Positions 7,228 through 15,151 of a DNA stretch of 64,000 nucleotides are shown here, in pieces. The DNA is taken from positions 62,001-126,000 of the forward strand of contig NZ_JAKREW010000004.1 of the NCBI RefSeq assembly GCF_022347545.1. Reading direction: 5' to 3'. The notes beneath the pieces were generated by a model. It did not search any database. It saw nothing but the letters and a program-made list of their open reading frames with translations, and was not told the origin of the DNA. The stretch is from Terribium retamae (GTDB lineage Bacteria; Pseudomonadota; Alphaproteobacteria; Rhizobiales; Rhizobiaceae). Made by a program: the position numbers and the translations under genes. The first letter of the stretch is position 1. The number at the start of each line of letters is the position of its first letter.

Positions 7228-8361
7228 TCAGATCACGTAGGATCGGAGGGGCTCGAAGCCGTTGAACGCGACCGCCGAGTAGGTGGTCGTGTAAGCACCG
7301 GTGCCCTCGATCAGCACTTCGTCACCAATGGTGAGCGAGAGCGGCAGCGGGTATGGTGCCTTCTCGTACAGGACGTCCGCGGAGTCGCAGGTCGGGCCTG
7401 CGAGTACGCAGAGCGCCTTCTCGTCCTCGTCACGGGCCGTCACGATCGGGTAGCGGATCGCCTCGTCCATCGTCTCGGCGAGACCGCCGAACTTGCCGAT
7501 GTCGAGATAGACCCAGCGCACATTGTCGTTGTCGGCCTTCTTCGAGATCAGCACGACTTCCGACTTGATGACGCCGGCATTGCCCACCATGCCGCGACCG
7601 GGCTCGATGATGGTTTCCGGGATGTCGTTGCCGAAATGCTTGCGCAGCGCGCCGAAAATCGCTTGGCCATAGGCCTGCGCCGCCGGCACGTCCTTCAGGT
7701 AACGGGTCGGGAAACCACCGCCCATATTGACCATCTTGAGCACGATGCCTTCCTCGGCCAGCGTCGCGAACACGCGCTTTGCGTCAGCCAGGGCACGATC
7801 CCAGGCGGTCAGGTCGGTCTGCTGCGAGCCGACGTGGAACGACACGCCATAGGCATCGAGGCCGAGCTTCCTGGCATGACGCAGGACGTCGACGGCCATC
7901 GCCGGCACGCAGCCGAACTTGCGCGACAGCGGCCACTCAGCGCCTTCGCCATCGGTCAGCACGCGGCAGAACACGCGAGCGCCCGGAGCAGCGCGCGCGA
8001 TCTTCTCGACCTCTTCGACGCTGTCGACGGCGTAGAGACGGATGCCGAGCGCATAGGCCTTGGCGATGTCGCGCTCCTTCTTGATGGTGTTGCCGAAGGA
8101 GATGCGGTCCGCGGTTGCACCCGCGTCCAGTGCCATCTCGACCTCGGCAACCGACGCGGTGTCGAAGGACGAACCCATCGCAGCAAGCAGGCGCAGGATT
8201 TCCGGCGCCGGGTTTGCTTTGACCGCGTAATAGATCTTGGAATCCGGCAACGCCTTCTCGAAGGCGCGGAAATTGTCACGCACAACGTCGAGATCGACGA
8301 CAAGGCAGGGGCCTTCCGGACGTCGGGTGGCGAGGAAGTCGAGAACACGTTGCGTAGCCAT
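7228..8361 (-). CDS. Type III PLP-dependent ornithine (lysine/ornithine) decarboxylase
   Basis: A 377-residue alanine-racemase-fold decarboxylase that makes putrescine from ornithine. Visible are the YYAVKANP motif carrying the PLP lysine (about residue 50), SFHVGSQ, the MVNMGGGFPTRY glycine loop, and the active-site segment with LAGPTCDSADVLY that supplies the catalytic cysteine in trans across the dimer. An upstream in-frame extension to 8490 has leader-like composition; ATG 8361 gives the family's usual N-terminus. The product feeds homospermidine synthase, encoded at 31.1 kb. A long noncoding leader upstream matches the position of the speF RNA motif. Confidence 0.92.
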   Translation of the reverse strand: MATQRVLDFLATRRPEGPCLVVDLDVVRDNFRAFEKALPDSKIYYAVKANPAPEILRLLAAMGSSFDTASVAEVEMALDAGATADRISFGNTIKKERDIAKAYALGIRLYAVDSVEEVEKIARAAPGARVFCRVLTDGEGAEWPLSRKFGCVPAMAVDVLRHARKLGLDAYGVSFHVGSQQTDLTAWDRALADAKRVFATLAEEGIVLKMVNMGGGFPTRYLKDVPAAQAYGQAIFGALRKHFGNDIPETIIEPGRGMVGNAGVIKSEVVLISKKADNDNVRWVYLDIGKFGGLAETMDEAIRYPIVTARDEDEKALCVLAGPTCDSADVLYEKAPYPLPLSLTIGDEVLIEGTGAYTTTYSAVAFNGFEPLRSYVI

Positions 8362-8640
8362 AGGACTCTCCATCGCGCCTTGCGGCACGTGCAAAGGTGC
8401 GGGACGCGGGCCTCGGCCTCGCGAACGCGCGGTCAAACAAAGGCGGGACGAAAATCCAATAGCGCCAGCCGGTGGAGACCCCGGAGCCATTGAATGCCGT
8501 CTCGCGGCGATGGACCTAGCCTTGCCCGGCTATGATCCGCTTTGTCTGCCTTGGCTTGGATGGGAGTTCCCAACCGCACTGCCGGCAATGAGGGTGTGCC
8601 TCTTCAGTAACCCCGGTCTATGGACAACCGGGAAACACCA
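8362..8640 (-). ncRNA. Candidate speF-type structured leader of the ornithine decarboxylase
   Basis: No gene occupies 8362-8897. The decarboxylase-proximal part, read on the minus strand, is GC-rich with several self-complementary blocks. A further strong hairpin (CCCGAA and CCTCG arms) lies at 8730-8758. Alphaproteobacterial ornithine decarboxylase genes of this type usually carry the speF RNA motif in their 5' leader. The assignment rests on gene identity, leader length and hairpin content, not on a covariance-model match. The boundaries are approximate. Confidence 0.5.
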
Positions 8641-8897
8641 GAAAGGCCCGCACCGTCGTTGCTTCAAGACGTCCTCGGATCGGCGGTTGGCCGCTGAACC
8701 GACCGGGCTCGTTACTTCCCGGGTACCGTCCCGAAATCCTCGCCATTCGAGGTTCGGGGGACGCCCACAGGCACGTGCGACTTTGGGCAAGCGCGATATA
8801 GGCGCGCATGCTTTCACAATCAATTAAAATCGAACCCCGGCTTGAAAAAAATCCGTTGTCGAACGACTGTGGACGCACCGTATCCAGATATTGAACG

Positions 8898-10091
8898 ATG
8901 CCCCAGCAGAACGACCGCCTCAACGCCTTCCTTAACATCCAGCAAGCACCTGTTTCCAATGCACAATCCGGACCGCTGTCGGGATTGACGCTGGCCGTTA
9001 AGGACATTTTTGACGTTGCCGGTTACGTCACCGGCTGCGGCAATCCCGACAAGGTGGAAACCGGGCAAGCAGCGCCCTCGACGGCTCCGACAGCACAAAG
9101 GCTGCTTGACGCCGGTGCGCGATTCGTCGGCAAGACGCAGACCGACGAACTTGCCTTCTCGCTGATGGGGCAGAACGCTCACTACCCGCACCCGGTGAAC
9201 CCTGCGGCACCCGATCGCGTCACCGGCGGCTCTTCATCCGGTTCGGCGGCAGCGGTTGCGGGCGGGCTCGCCGACATCGCCAGCGGCTCCGATACCGGCG
9301 GCTCAATCCGCGCTCCGGCCAGCTTCTGCGGCCTGATCGGCCTGCGTACCACCCACGGCGCGATCCCCCTGCAAGGCGCCATGCCTTTGGCACCCAGCTT
9401 CGACACCTTCGGCTGGTTCGCCAGGGATATCGATGTGTACGAGAAGGTGGCCCGAGTGTTGCTGGGGGCGAGTGATCGAACACCCCCATCACGTGCGTTT
9501 CGCCTGGCTGCCCTTGATGCTCTTCTACTCGGTGAAATGGAAACGCATGAATATCGCCGCATGGTTACGATGATCGCGCGTGTACTCGGCGAGCCAAAGG
9601 ATGCCCCTGCCCTCAGTCATGATCTCGATGATCTCTATTGGTGCTTCCGCAAGCTGCAGGCATATGAAGCCTGGAACTCTCACGGTGCGTGGATATCCGG
9701 CAAAGATCGCCGCCTGGGGCCCGGCGTGAAAGAACGTTTTGCCTTTGGCGCGAGCATCGACGCGGCAACGGTAGAAAAGCAAACTGCGTATCGAAATACG
9801 TTTCGCACCGAACTCGCAGACCGGCTGGGCAACGACGGCATCCTTGTTTTGCCGACCGTTCCGGGAGCCGGGCCATTCGCCGCCTCGAGCTTTGAAGAAA
9901 CCCAGACCTATCGTGAGCGCGCGCTGCATTTGCTGTGCCTGTCCGGTCTCTCCGGTTTTCCCCAACTGACTTTGCCGCTGGGCATGGTCGATGGCGCCCC
10001 TTTCGGCATCTCCTTGCTCGGCCCTGCCGGCAGCGACCTTACGTTGATACAGGTCGGACGGCGCATTCTCGAAACGATCGGAAAGGCCTGA
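8898..10091 (+). CDS. Amidase (amidase-signature family)
   Basis: A 397-residue amidase-signature enzyme. The Ser-cisSer-Lys triad is intact: Lys35 in LAVKDIFD, the GGSSSGSAAAVAGG signature at about residues 113-126, and SGSDTGGSIRAPASFCGLIG after it. It hydrolyses an amide to a carboxylate and ammonia; the substrate cannot be told from sequence. The length is near the short end for the family, with a reduced C-terminal region, like indole-acetamide or allophanate-type amidases. The ribosome site is weak. A LysR regulator begins four bases after its stop on the same strand. Confidence 0.88.
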   Translation: MPQQNDRLNAFLNIQQAPVSNAQSGPLSGLTLAVKDIFDVAGYVTGCGNPDKVETGQAAPSTAPTAQRLLDAGARFVGKTQTDELAFSLMGQNAHYPHPVNPAAPDRVTGGSSSGSAAAVAGGLADIASGSDTGGSIRAPASFCGLIGLRTTHGAIPLQGAMPLAPSFDTFGWFARDIDVYEKVARVLLGASDRTPPSRAFRLAALDALLLGEMETHEYRRMVTMIARVLGEPKDAPALSHDLDDLYWCFRKLQAYEAWNSHGAWISGKDRRLGPGVKERFAFGASIDAATVEKQTAYRNTFRTELADRLGNDGILVLPTVPGAGPFAASSFEETQTYRERALHLLCLSGLSGFPQLTLPLGMVDGAPFGISLLGPAGSDLTLIQVGRRILETIGKA

Positions 10092-10095
10092 CGCC

Positions 10096-11019
10096 ATGGA
10101 CACTCTCACCCGCATGCGCGCCTTTATCGATGTGGTCGAGGCGGAGGGCTTTTCGGCCGCAGGGCGCAAGATCGGCCGCTCCAAGGCCCTGCTCTCCAAA
10201 TATGTGCGCGAACTGGAAGACGAGCTCGGTGCACTGCTGCTCAATCGCACCACGCGCCAGTTCTCGCTCACGGAAGCGGGCCACACCTATTACCGCCGCG
10301 CCTCGGAAATCGTGCGCGAGATCGACAGCCTGTCCGATGCGGTGCGCGACAGCTCCGGCGACGTGCGTGGCAGGATCAAGCTAACCGCGCCGCGTACGAT
10401 GGCAGACGCCGCAGTCGGTCAATCCATGATCGACTTTGCCAAGCAATATCCGGAGGTTTCGCTGGAAGTGCATCTCGACGACCGCTTCGTCGATCTCGTT
10501 GAAGAAGGTTTCGATCTTGCCATCCGCATCACCCGGCTGGAAAATTCTTCGCTGATCGCCCGCAAGCTGGCCCCCTTCTCGCTCAAGCTGTGCGGTTCAC
10601 GGGAACTGATCGCCAAATACGGCAAGCCGACCCGGCCGCAAGATCTGGCGCACATGCCCTGTGTCGTCGACACCAATGGCCGCTGGGCTTCGAACTGGCC
10701 GTTCCGCGGCGACGACGGCGACATCACCAGCATTCCGATCAGCGGCCCGATGATGGTGAACAGCCCGATCACCACCCGCATGGCAGCGCTGGACGGATTG
10801 GGTTTTGCGCTGTTGCCCGACTTTATCGCCGCACCCGAAATCAAAAGCGGCCGGCTGGTCTCCTTGCTGGAAGACCGTATCGACTTCAACGGTGGCATCT
10901 TTGCCGTCTACCCGCATCGCCGCTACCTGCCCGCCAAGGTGCGCGTCTTTGTCGACTTCATGGTGCAATGGTTCAAGACACACGAAACGTCGGGACAACC
11001 TGCAGCGCGCGAAACGTGA
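10096..11019 (+). CDS. LysR family transcriptional regulator
   Basis: A 307-residue LysR protein. The N-terminal winged helix-turn-helix (residues 5-65) reads SAAGRKIGRSKALLSKYVRELE. The effector domain starts at about 90, with KLTAPRTMADAAVG and a VDLVEEGFDLAIRI segment typical of the CrgA/DsdC-like subgroup. It lies four bases downstream of the amidase gene in the same direction, so the two are probably co-transcribed. That differs from the usual divergent LysR arrangement and suggests autoregulation of a small operon. Confidence 0.9.
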   Translation: MDTLTRMRAFIDVVEAEGFSAAGRKIGRSKALLSKYVRELEDELGALLLNRTTRQFSLTEAGHTYYRRASEIVREIDSLSDAVRDSSGDVRGRIKLTAPRTMADAAVGQSMIDFAKQYPEVSLEVHLDDRFVDLVEEGFDLAIRITRLENSSLIARKLAPFSLKLCGSRELIAKYGKPTRPQDLAHMPCVVDTNGRWASNWPFRGDDGDITSIPISGPMMVNSPITTRMAALDGLGFALLPDFIAAPEIKSGRLVSLLEDRIDFNGGIFAVYPHRRYLPAKVRVFVDFMVQWFKTHETSGQPAARET

Positions 11020-11103
11020 TAACATTTTTGTAGCCCGGTCCCATTTTCGCCCGGTTTCTGCTAACCCTCAGGCTGCACCAACATTGGGGAATCGCCGCCG
11101 GCC

Positions 11104-11772
11104 ATGCAGCTTCGGGCATCAACCGCCACCATGGCCGCAGTTTTCGGCACGCTTCTCGCCGGCACGACACCGGCCCTTGTCCATCCGCACGTTTTTGCCG
11201 AAGCCCGGCTGGATGTCGTGCTTTCTCCCGACCACAAGACAATCGCCGGGTTGCGCCATTTGTGGCGCTTCGACGAATTGTTTTCCTCTACGGTGCTGAT
11301 GGAGTTCGACAAGAACTCCGACCTCAAGCTGGACGATGCCGAACTGAAGGAAGTGGCGAATACCATCAAGACATCGCTTGCCGAGTATAATTACTTCCAG
11401 ATGGTCACGCTCGACGGCAAGGACATCAAGATGAAGGCGCCCGCCGAAATCGTTGCCTCCTTCGACAACAACCAGCTGATCGTGCTGTTCGAGGACCAGC
11501 CGCAAGAGCCGATCAAGCTGAAGGGCAAGATCGACCTCGGCGTCTATGACCCGACTTTCTACACCGCGATCGATTTCACCGACGATGCCAACATGTCGGT
11601 GAAGGACTTGCCCGCTTCTTGCGCCCGCGCGGTGGTGCGGCCCGATCCCGACACAGCGATCGCACAGAACCAGAAGACGCTCACCGAAGCCTTTTTCAAC
11701 GATCCAACTGGCACGGATATGAGCAAGATCTTTGCCACCAAGCTCGAGCTGAACTGCCGCACGGAAGGGTGA
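11104..11772 (+). CDS. DUF1007 family periplasmic protein
   Basis: A 222-residue protein with an N-terminal signal peptide ending near ALVHPHVF, where the mature chain begins with a His-Pro-His motif. An EF-hand-like acidic loop (FDKNSDLKLDDAEL) is present at about residues 75-88. DUF1007 proteins are regularly encoded beside RcnA/NicO-type nickel-cobalt transporters and are thought to bind metal in the periplasm. The next gene is exactly such a transporter, starting four bases after this stop codon. The metal specificity is inferred. Confidence 0.85.
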   Translation: MQLRASTATMAAVFGTLLAGTTPALVHPHVFAEARLDVVLSPDHKTIAGLRHLWRFDELFSSTVLMEFDKNSDLKLDDAELKEVANTIKTSLAEYNYFQMVTLDGKDIKMKAPAEIVASFDNNQLIVLFEDQPQEPIKLKGKIDLGVYDPTFYTAIDFTDDANMSVKDLPASCARAVVRPDPDTAIAQNQKTLTEAFFNDPTGTDMSKIFATKLELNCRTEG

Positions 11773-11776
11773 CTTG

Positions 11777-12892
11777 ATGACCAGGACGACCACCCGCCTG
11801 ATCTTCTGCCTGCTCGGCGTTGCCCTCCTCGCCACGGCCAGCCACGCTTATGCGCAAAGTTCGCTCGGCATCGGCACCAACGATGCCATGACCCCGGCGA
11901 CCGGCCTGTTTGCGGGCTTCCTGAACTGGGTGAACATACACCAGCAACGTTTCTACCATGCGCTCGCCGGCGCCATCAAAGAGATGCGGCAGGATGGCTC
12001 GAAACTGTGGTTGCTGATCGGCCTCTCGTTCCTCTACGGCATCTTCCACGCCGCCGGCCCCGGCCATGGCAAGGCCGTGATTTCCTCCTACATGCTGGCC
12101 AACGAAGTCGCCCTGCGGCGCGGCATCCTGCTCTCGTTCATCTCCGCCTTCCTGCAGGCCATCACAGCGATCGTGGTGATGCTGCTTGCTTATTTCGTTC
12201 TGCGCGGCACCTCGATTTCGATGACAGACACTGCCTGGTTCCTGGAGATAGCGTCCTACGCCTTCGTCACAGCCTTCGGTGCGTGGCTGCTGTGGCGCAA
12301 GCTCGGATCATCGCTTATGCGGCTGTTTGGAGCCACACCGGCCTACAGCCTGTCAGCGGCGCATGCCGGCCACGGTAGCCATGCCCACGCCGCCCGAAGC
12401 CATGACCACACCACGCATGATCATCGCGCCCACCACGGCCACGATCATCATACGCATGATCACCATGAGCATGGCGGCCATCATCACCACGGCCACCATC
12501 ATGGTCCGGGCGCGGTCTGCGAGACCTGCGGCCATTCGCATGCACCGGACCCAACCCTGCTTTCCGGCGATCGCTTCGACTGGCGCATCGCATGGACAGC
12601 TGTCGCCGCCGTCGGCATACGGCCGTGCTCCGGCGCCTTGATCGTTTTGTCGTTCGCCTTCCTCAACGGGTTGTGGGCAGGCGGCATACTCTCGGTGCTG
12701 GCGATGGCGGTCGGCACCGCGATCACCGTTTCCATCCTGGCAACGCTGGCCGTAACGGCAAAAGATTGGGCTGTGACGCTTGCAGGTGACGGTCGCCTCG
12801 GCAATCGTGTTCACTCCGCCATCGAGATCGGCGGCGCGGCACTGGTATTCCTGTTCGGGCTAGTCCTGCTGACGGCCAGCATTGGAGCCTGA
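11777..12892 (+). CDS. RcnA/NicO-type nickel-cobalt transporter with a His-rich loop
   Basis: A 371-residue membrane protein with an N-terminal signal-like segment and about six transmembrane helices. The signature helices include HAAGPGHGKAVISSYM (about residues 94-109) and GIRPCSGALIVLSFAF (about 277-292). Between them lies a cytoplasm-type loop rich in His and Asp (about 195-255), with a CETCGH motif, suited to binding Ni, Co or Zn. RcnA-like proteins export nickel and cobalt. ATG 11777 is preferred to the TTG three bases upstream. It is coupled with the DUF1007 gene. Confidence 0.87.
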   Translation: MTRTTTRLIFCLLGVALLATASHAYAQSSLGIGTNDAMTPATGLFAGFLNWVNIHQQRFYHALAGAIKEMRQDGSKLWLLIGLSFLYGIFHAAGPGHGKAVISSYMLANEVALRRGILLSFISAFLQAITAIVVMLLAYFVLRGTSISMTDTAWFLEIASYAFVTAFGAWLLWRKLGSSLMRLFGATPAYSLSAAHAGHGSHAHAARSHDHTTHDHRAHHGHDHHTHDHHEHGGHHHHGHHHGPGAVCETCGHSHAPDPTLLSGDRFDWRIAWTAVAAVGIRPCSGALIVLSFAFLNGLWAGGILSVLAMAVGTAITVSILATLAVTAKDWAVTLAGDGRLGNRVHSAIEIGGAALVFLFGLVLLTASIGA

Positions 12893-12942
12893 TCACCATC
12901 CCTCCAATGAAGGATGAAGCGTGCCTGACCTCACTCAATCCC

Positions 12943-13140
12943 TCAGCCGCGGTTTCGTCCGCGCAGCCAGAACACCAGGAAGAAGGCGGCCACGAACAGA
13001 ACCGCGAAGATGCCGGCCAGAATCGGCGAGAAATGGCCGATGGCCAGCATGATGGTCGGCAGATAGTAAGCGGTCACGCCGAACAACAGCATGATCGACA
13101 GCGCGGCGATGGCGGCGCTCTTGTTTTCAGGACTCATCAT
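12943..13140 (-). CDS. Small two-helix membrane protein
   Basis: A 65-residue protein from tandem ATG codons (13138-13140 and 13135-13137) with a CCGGAG ribosome site directly upstream. It has two hydrophobic helices, about residues 10-29 and 34-56, and a basic tail ending in RGRNRG. I do not recognise the family. It is encoded between the metal exporter and the CDF transporter, downstream of the latter on the same strand. Conserved hypothetical proteins of this type occur in Phyllobacteriaceae. Confidence 0.6.
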   Translation of the reverse strand: MMSPENKSAAIAALSIMLLFGVTAYYLPTIMLAIGHFSPILAGIFAVLFVAAFFLVFWLRGRNRG

Positions 13141-13194
13141 CACTCCGGAACCAACCCGCATCGTCTCGCGCCGATGGTTAGCACAGCCAACGCG

Positions 13195-14160
13195 CTAATG
13201 CAGGTGCCTGGGCTGCGATGAGACGCCACGGACCTCGTCGCGTCTGCGACCGTCTTCGGCACGGCGGTCGAAATCGATTTCAACGGTTGCATGGGTGATG
13301 CCGTGCCGGGTGAGCAGGCGGTGCTTGATGGCATCGACAGCCACGTGCGCGTCCAGCCCATCCATCAGTCTTGCATGTAGCGTGGCCATGTTGGCGGCGC
13401 CATCGATCGACCACAGATGCATATGGTGGATTTCATGGATCCCTTTGATGGAAGTTTGCAGATCCTGGGCGATGATGTCGCGATCGAGCCCCGCCGGTGT
13501 GCCTTCCAGAAGCACATGCGCGGCAGCGCGCATCAGGCTCCAGGCAGTTGACAGGATCAGCACTGCCACCAGTACAGACAGGATCGGATCGATCGGCATC
13601 CAACCGGTCGCCATGATGACAAGCGCCGCAACGATCGCGGCCAGTGAACCCAGCAGATCACCCATAACATGCAGGATGGCGCCACGCATGTTGAGGCTTT
13701 CACGGCTTCCGCCATGCAAGATCAGGAAGCTGGCGATGTTGACCAGCAAGCCGAGCACAGCGACCACCAGCATGGGGCCACCGAGCACGGGCGGCGGCGC
13801 CTGGAACCTCTGCCAGGCCTCATAGCAGATCCATATGGCCACCAGGAAAATCGCCAGCCCATTGGTATAGGCAACCAGCGTCTTGACCCGGCCATAACCA
13901 TAGGTGTGCCGGCCCGTGGGCGGTTTGTCGCCGAGATGGAAAGCATACCACGCCAACGCCAGCGCAATGGCGTCCGTCAGCATGTGGCCGGCGTCGGCGA
14001 GCAGCGCCAGAGATCCGGTGAGCAAACCACCGGCCACCTCGGCGACCATGAAGCCACCCGTCAGGACCGCAGCGATAAGTACACGCTTCTTGTCGGACGA
14101 CTCGGGTGCTCCGCCATCATGGCTGTGGGCACCTTGAGCGTGCGATTGATTATGACCCAT
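13195..14160 (-). CDS. Cation diffusion facilitator (ZitB/CzcD-like) transporter
   Basis: A 321-residue CDF metal-proton antiporter. The N-terminal tail is His-rich (residues 2-16), followed by six transmembrane helices. The metal sites are visible as LADAGHMLTDAIAL in helix 2 (His-x3-Asp) and HVMGDLLGSLAA in helix 5 (His-x3-Asp). The C-terminal cytoplasmic domain has HEIHHMHLWSIDG. This His-Asp pattern is typical of zinc-exporting members (Zn, sometimes Cd or Co). It lies convergent with the DUF1007/RcnA pair, so the region forms a metal-efflux cluster. Confidence 0.92.
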   Translation of the reverse strand: MGHNQSHAQGAHSHDGGAPESSDKKRVLIAAVLTGGFMVAEVAGGLLTGSLALLADAGHMLTDAIALALAWYAFHLGDKPPTGRHTYGYGRVKTLVAYTNGLAIFLVAIWICYEAWQRFQAPPPVLGGPMLVVAVLGLLVNIASFLILHGGSRESLNMRGAILHVMGDLLGSLAAIVAALVIMATGWMPIDPILSVLVAVLILSTAWSLMRAAAHVLLEGTPAGLDRDIIAQDLQTSIKGIHEIHHMHLWSIDGAANMATLHARLMDGLDAHVAVDAIKHRLLTRHGITHATVEIDFDRRAEDGRRRDEVRGVSSQPRHLH

Positions 14161-14285
14161 CGGCCAACCCTGTTTTGGGCGCCGAACTTAATTCAATTCA
14201 TTTGGATGTCAAAGTATCCGATAGTCGTGTTTTCTTCGGTCCAGAGAAATTTCTCCAACTGTCAAAATTTCTGTCACTGCAACAA

Positions 14286-14978
14286 CTATATCGAAGCGTA
14301 GAAATCCTCCAACCGGCGTTTTTGCTGGCCTTTTTCGTCGAAATTCTCCGAATCAAGCCAAGCTTCGTAAGCTTTCTTGAGGGCCGGCCATTCCTCATCA
14401 ATGATGGAATACCAAGCCGTATCACGATTCTCGCCCTTGACCACCAGATGCTGGCGGAAGATGCCTTCGAACTGGAAACCGAATCGCTCTGCCGCCCGCT
14501 TCGACGGCGCATTGTTGTTGTTGCACTTCCATTCGTAGCGGCGATAGCCAAGTTCGTCGAACGCATAGCGCATAAAAAGGAATTGAGCTTCGGTAGCCGC
14601 TGGCTTGCGCGAAATCAGCGGCCCCCAGTAAATGTTGCCAATCTCGATGACCCCGTGGGCGGGCTCGATGCGCATCAGCGTCTGCCGGCCGGCAATTCTG
14701 CCGCTCGCCTTGTCGATCACCGTAAAATAGAGCGGATCCGAGCTGGCTTGCGCCCTGTCGAGCCAGGGCTGAAAATCCTCCCGTTTTTCGGGTGCGAATT
14801 CAGGCAGCCAGCGGAAACGGCCATCGGCATCGCTGACTGAGGACGCCTCGAACAAGCCATCGCCATGGCGCGCGGCATCGAGCGGTTCGAGGCGCACATA
14901 GCGGCCCTCCAGAACCTTGCGTTCCGGGCGCGGGCGTGGCTGCCAGTTCTTCAGGTCCTCGGTCACCATCGGCTCCAT
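14286..14978 (-). CDS. RimJ/RimL-like GNAT acetyltransferase
   Basis: A 230-residue GNAT protein of the RimJ type. It has an N-terminal VLEGRYVRLEPLD strand, a middle EIGNIYWGPLISRKPAATEA segment, and the KCNNNNAPSKRAAERFGFQFEG motif typical of ribosomal-protein or small-molecule acetyltransferases that use the Asn/Ser pair. It probably acetylates an N-terminal or side-chain amine; the substrate is unknown. It is the minus-strand partner of a divergent pair with the aminotransferase, and the space between them holds a large nested inverted repeat. Confidence 0.85.
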   Translation of the reverse strand: MEPMVTEDLKNWQPRPRPERKVLEGRYVRLEPLDAARHGDGLFEASSVSDADGRFRWLPEFAPEKREDFQPWLDRAQASSDPLYFTVIDKASGRIAGRQTLMRIEPAHGVIEIGNIYWGPLISRKPAATEAQFLFMRYAFDELGYRRYEWKCNNNNAPSKRAAERFGFQFEGIFRQHLVVKGENRDTAWYSIIDEEWPALKKAYEAWLDSENFDEKGQQKRRLEDFYASI

Positions 14979-14983
14979 AATTG

Positions 14984-15081
14984 GGCGATTTCGAAGAAAT
15001 TATTGCATCTATGGATGGTCGCAATCGTCTGTAAGTGCGACCTTTGGTCTAAAAGAAATGCAATAGTCCTTCGAAATCGCC
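14984..15081. repeat. 98-bp nested inverted repeat in a divergent promoter region
   Basis: The outer arms are 14984-15008 and 15058-15081. Each has the 13-base block GGCGATTTCGAAG and the block TATTGCAT, with four and three unmatched bases between the blocks. Inside the 49-base loop, GGTCGC and GCGACC pair again. The element is clearly AT-richer than its surroundings. It lies five bases from the acetyltransferase start and 70 bases before the aminotransferase ATG. It could be a structured RNA, a cruciform operator or a miniature mobile element. Confidence 0.75.
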
Positions 15082-15151
15082 TCGTTTGACAGGGCGCTTC
15101 CACCCTTTCAAAAAACATGACCCCGCAACTAGCACCAGCTGGACCAACAAA

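Noticed and set aside
12315..12593. Repeat-like His/Gly/Arg-rich minus-strand frame opposite the metal exporter loop
   Set aside because: It is the complement of the exporter's His-rich loop, not a separate repeat or gene.
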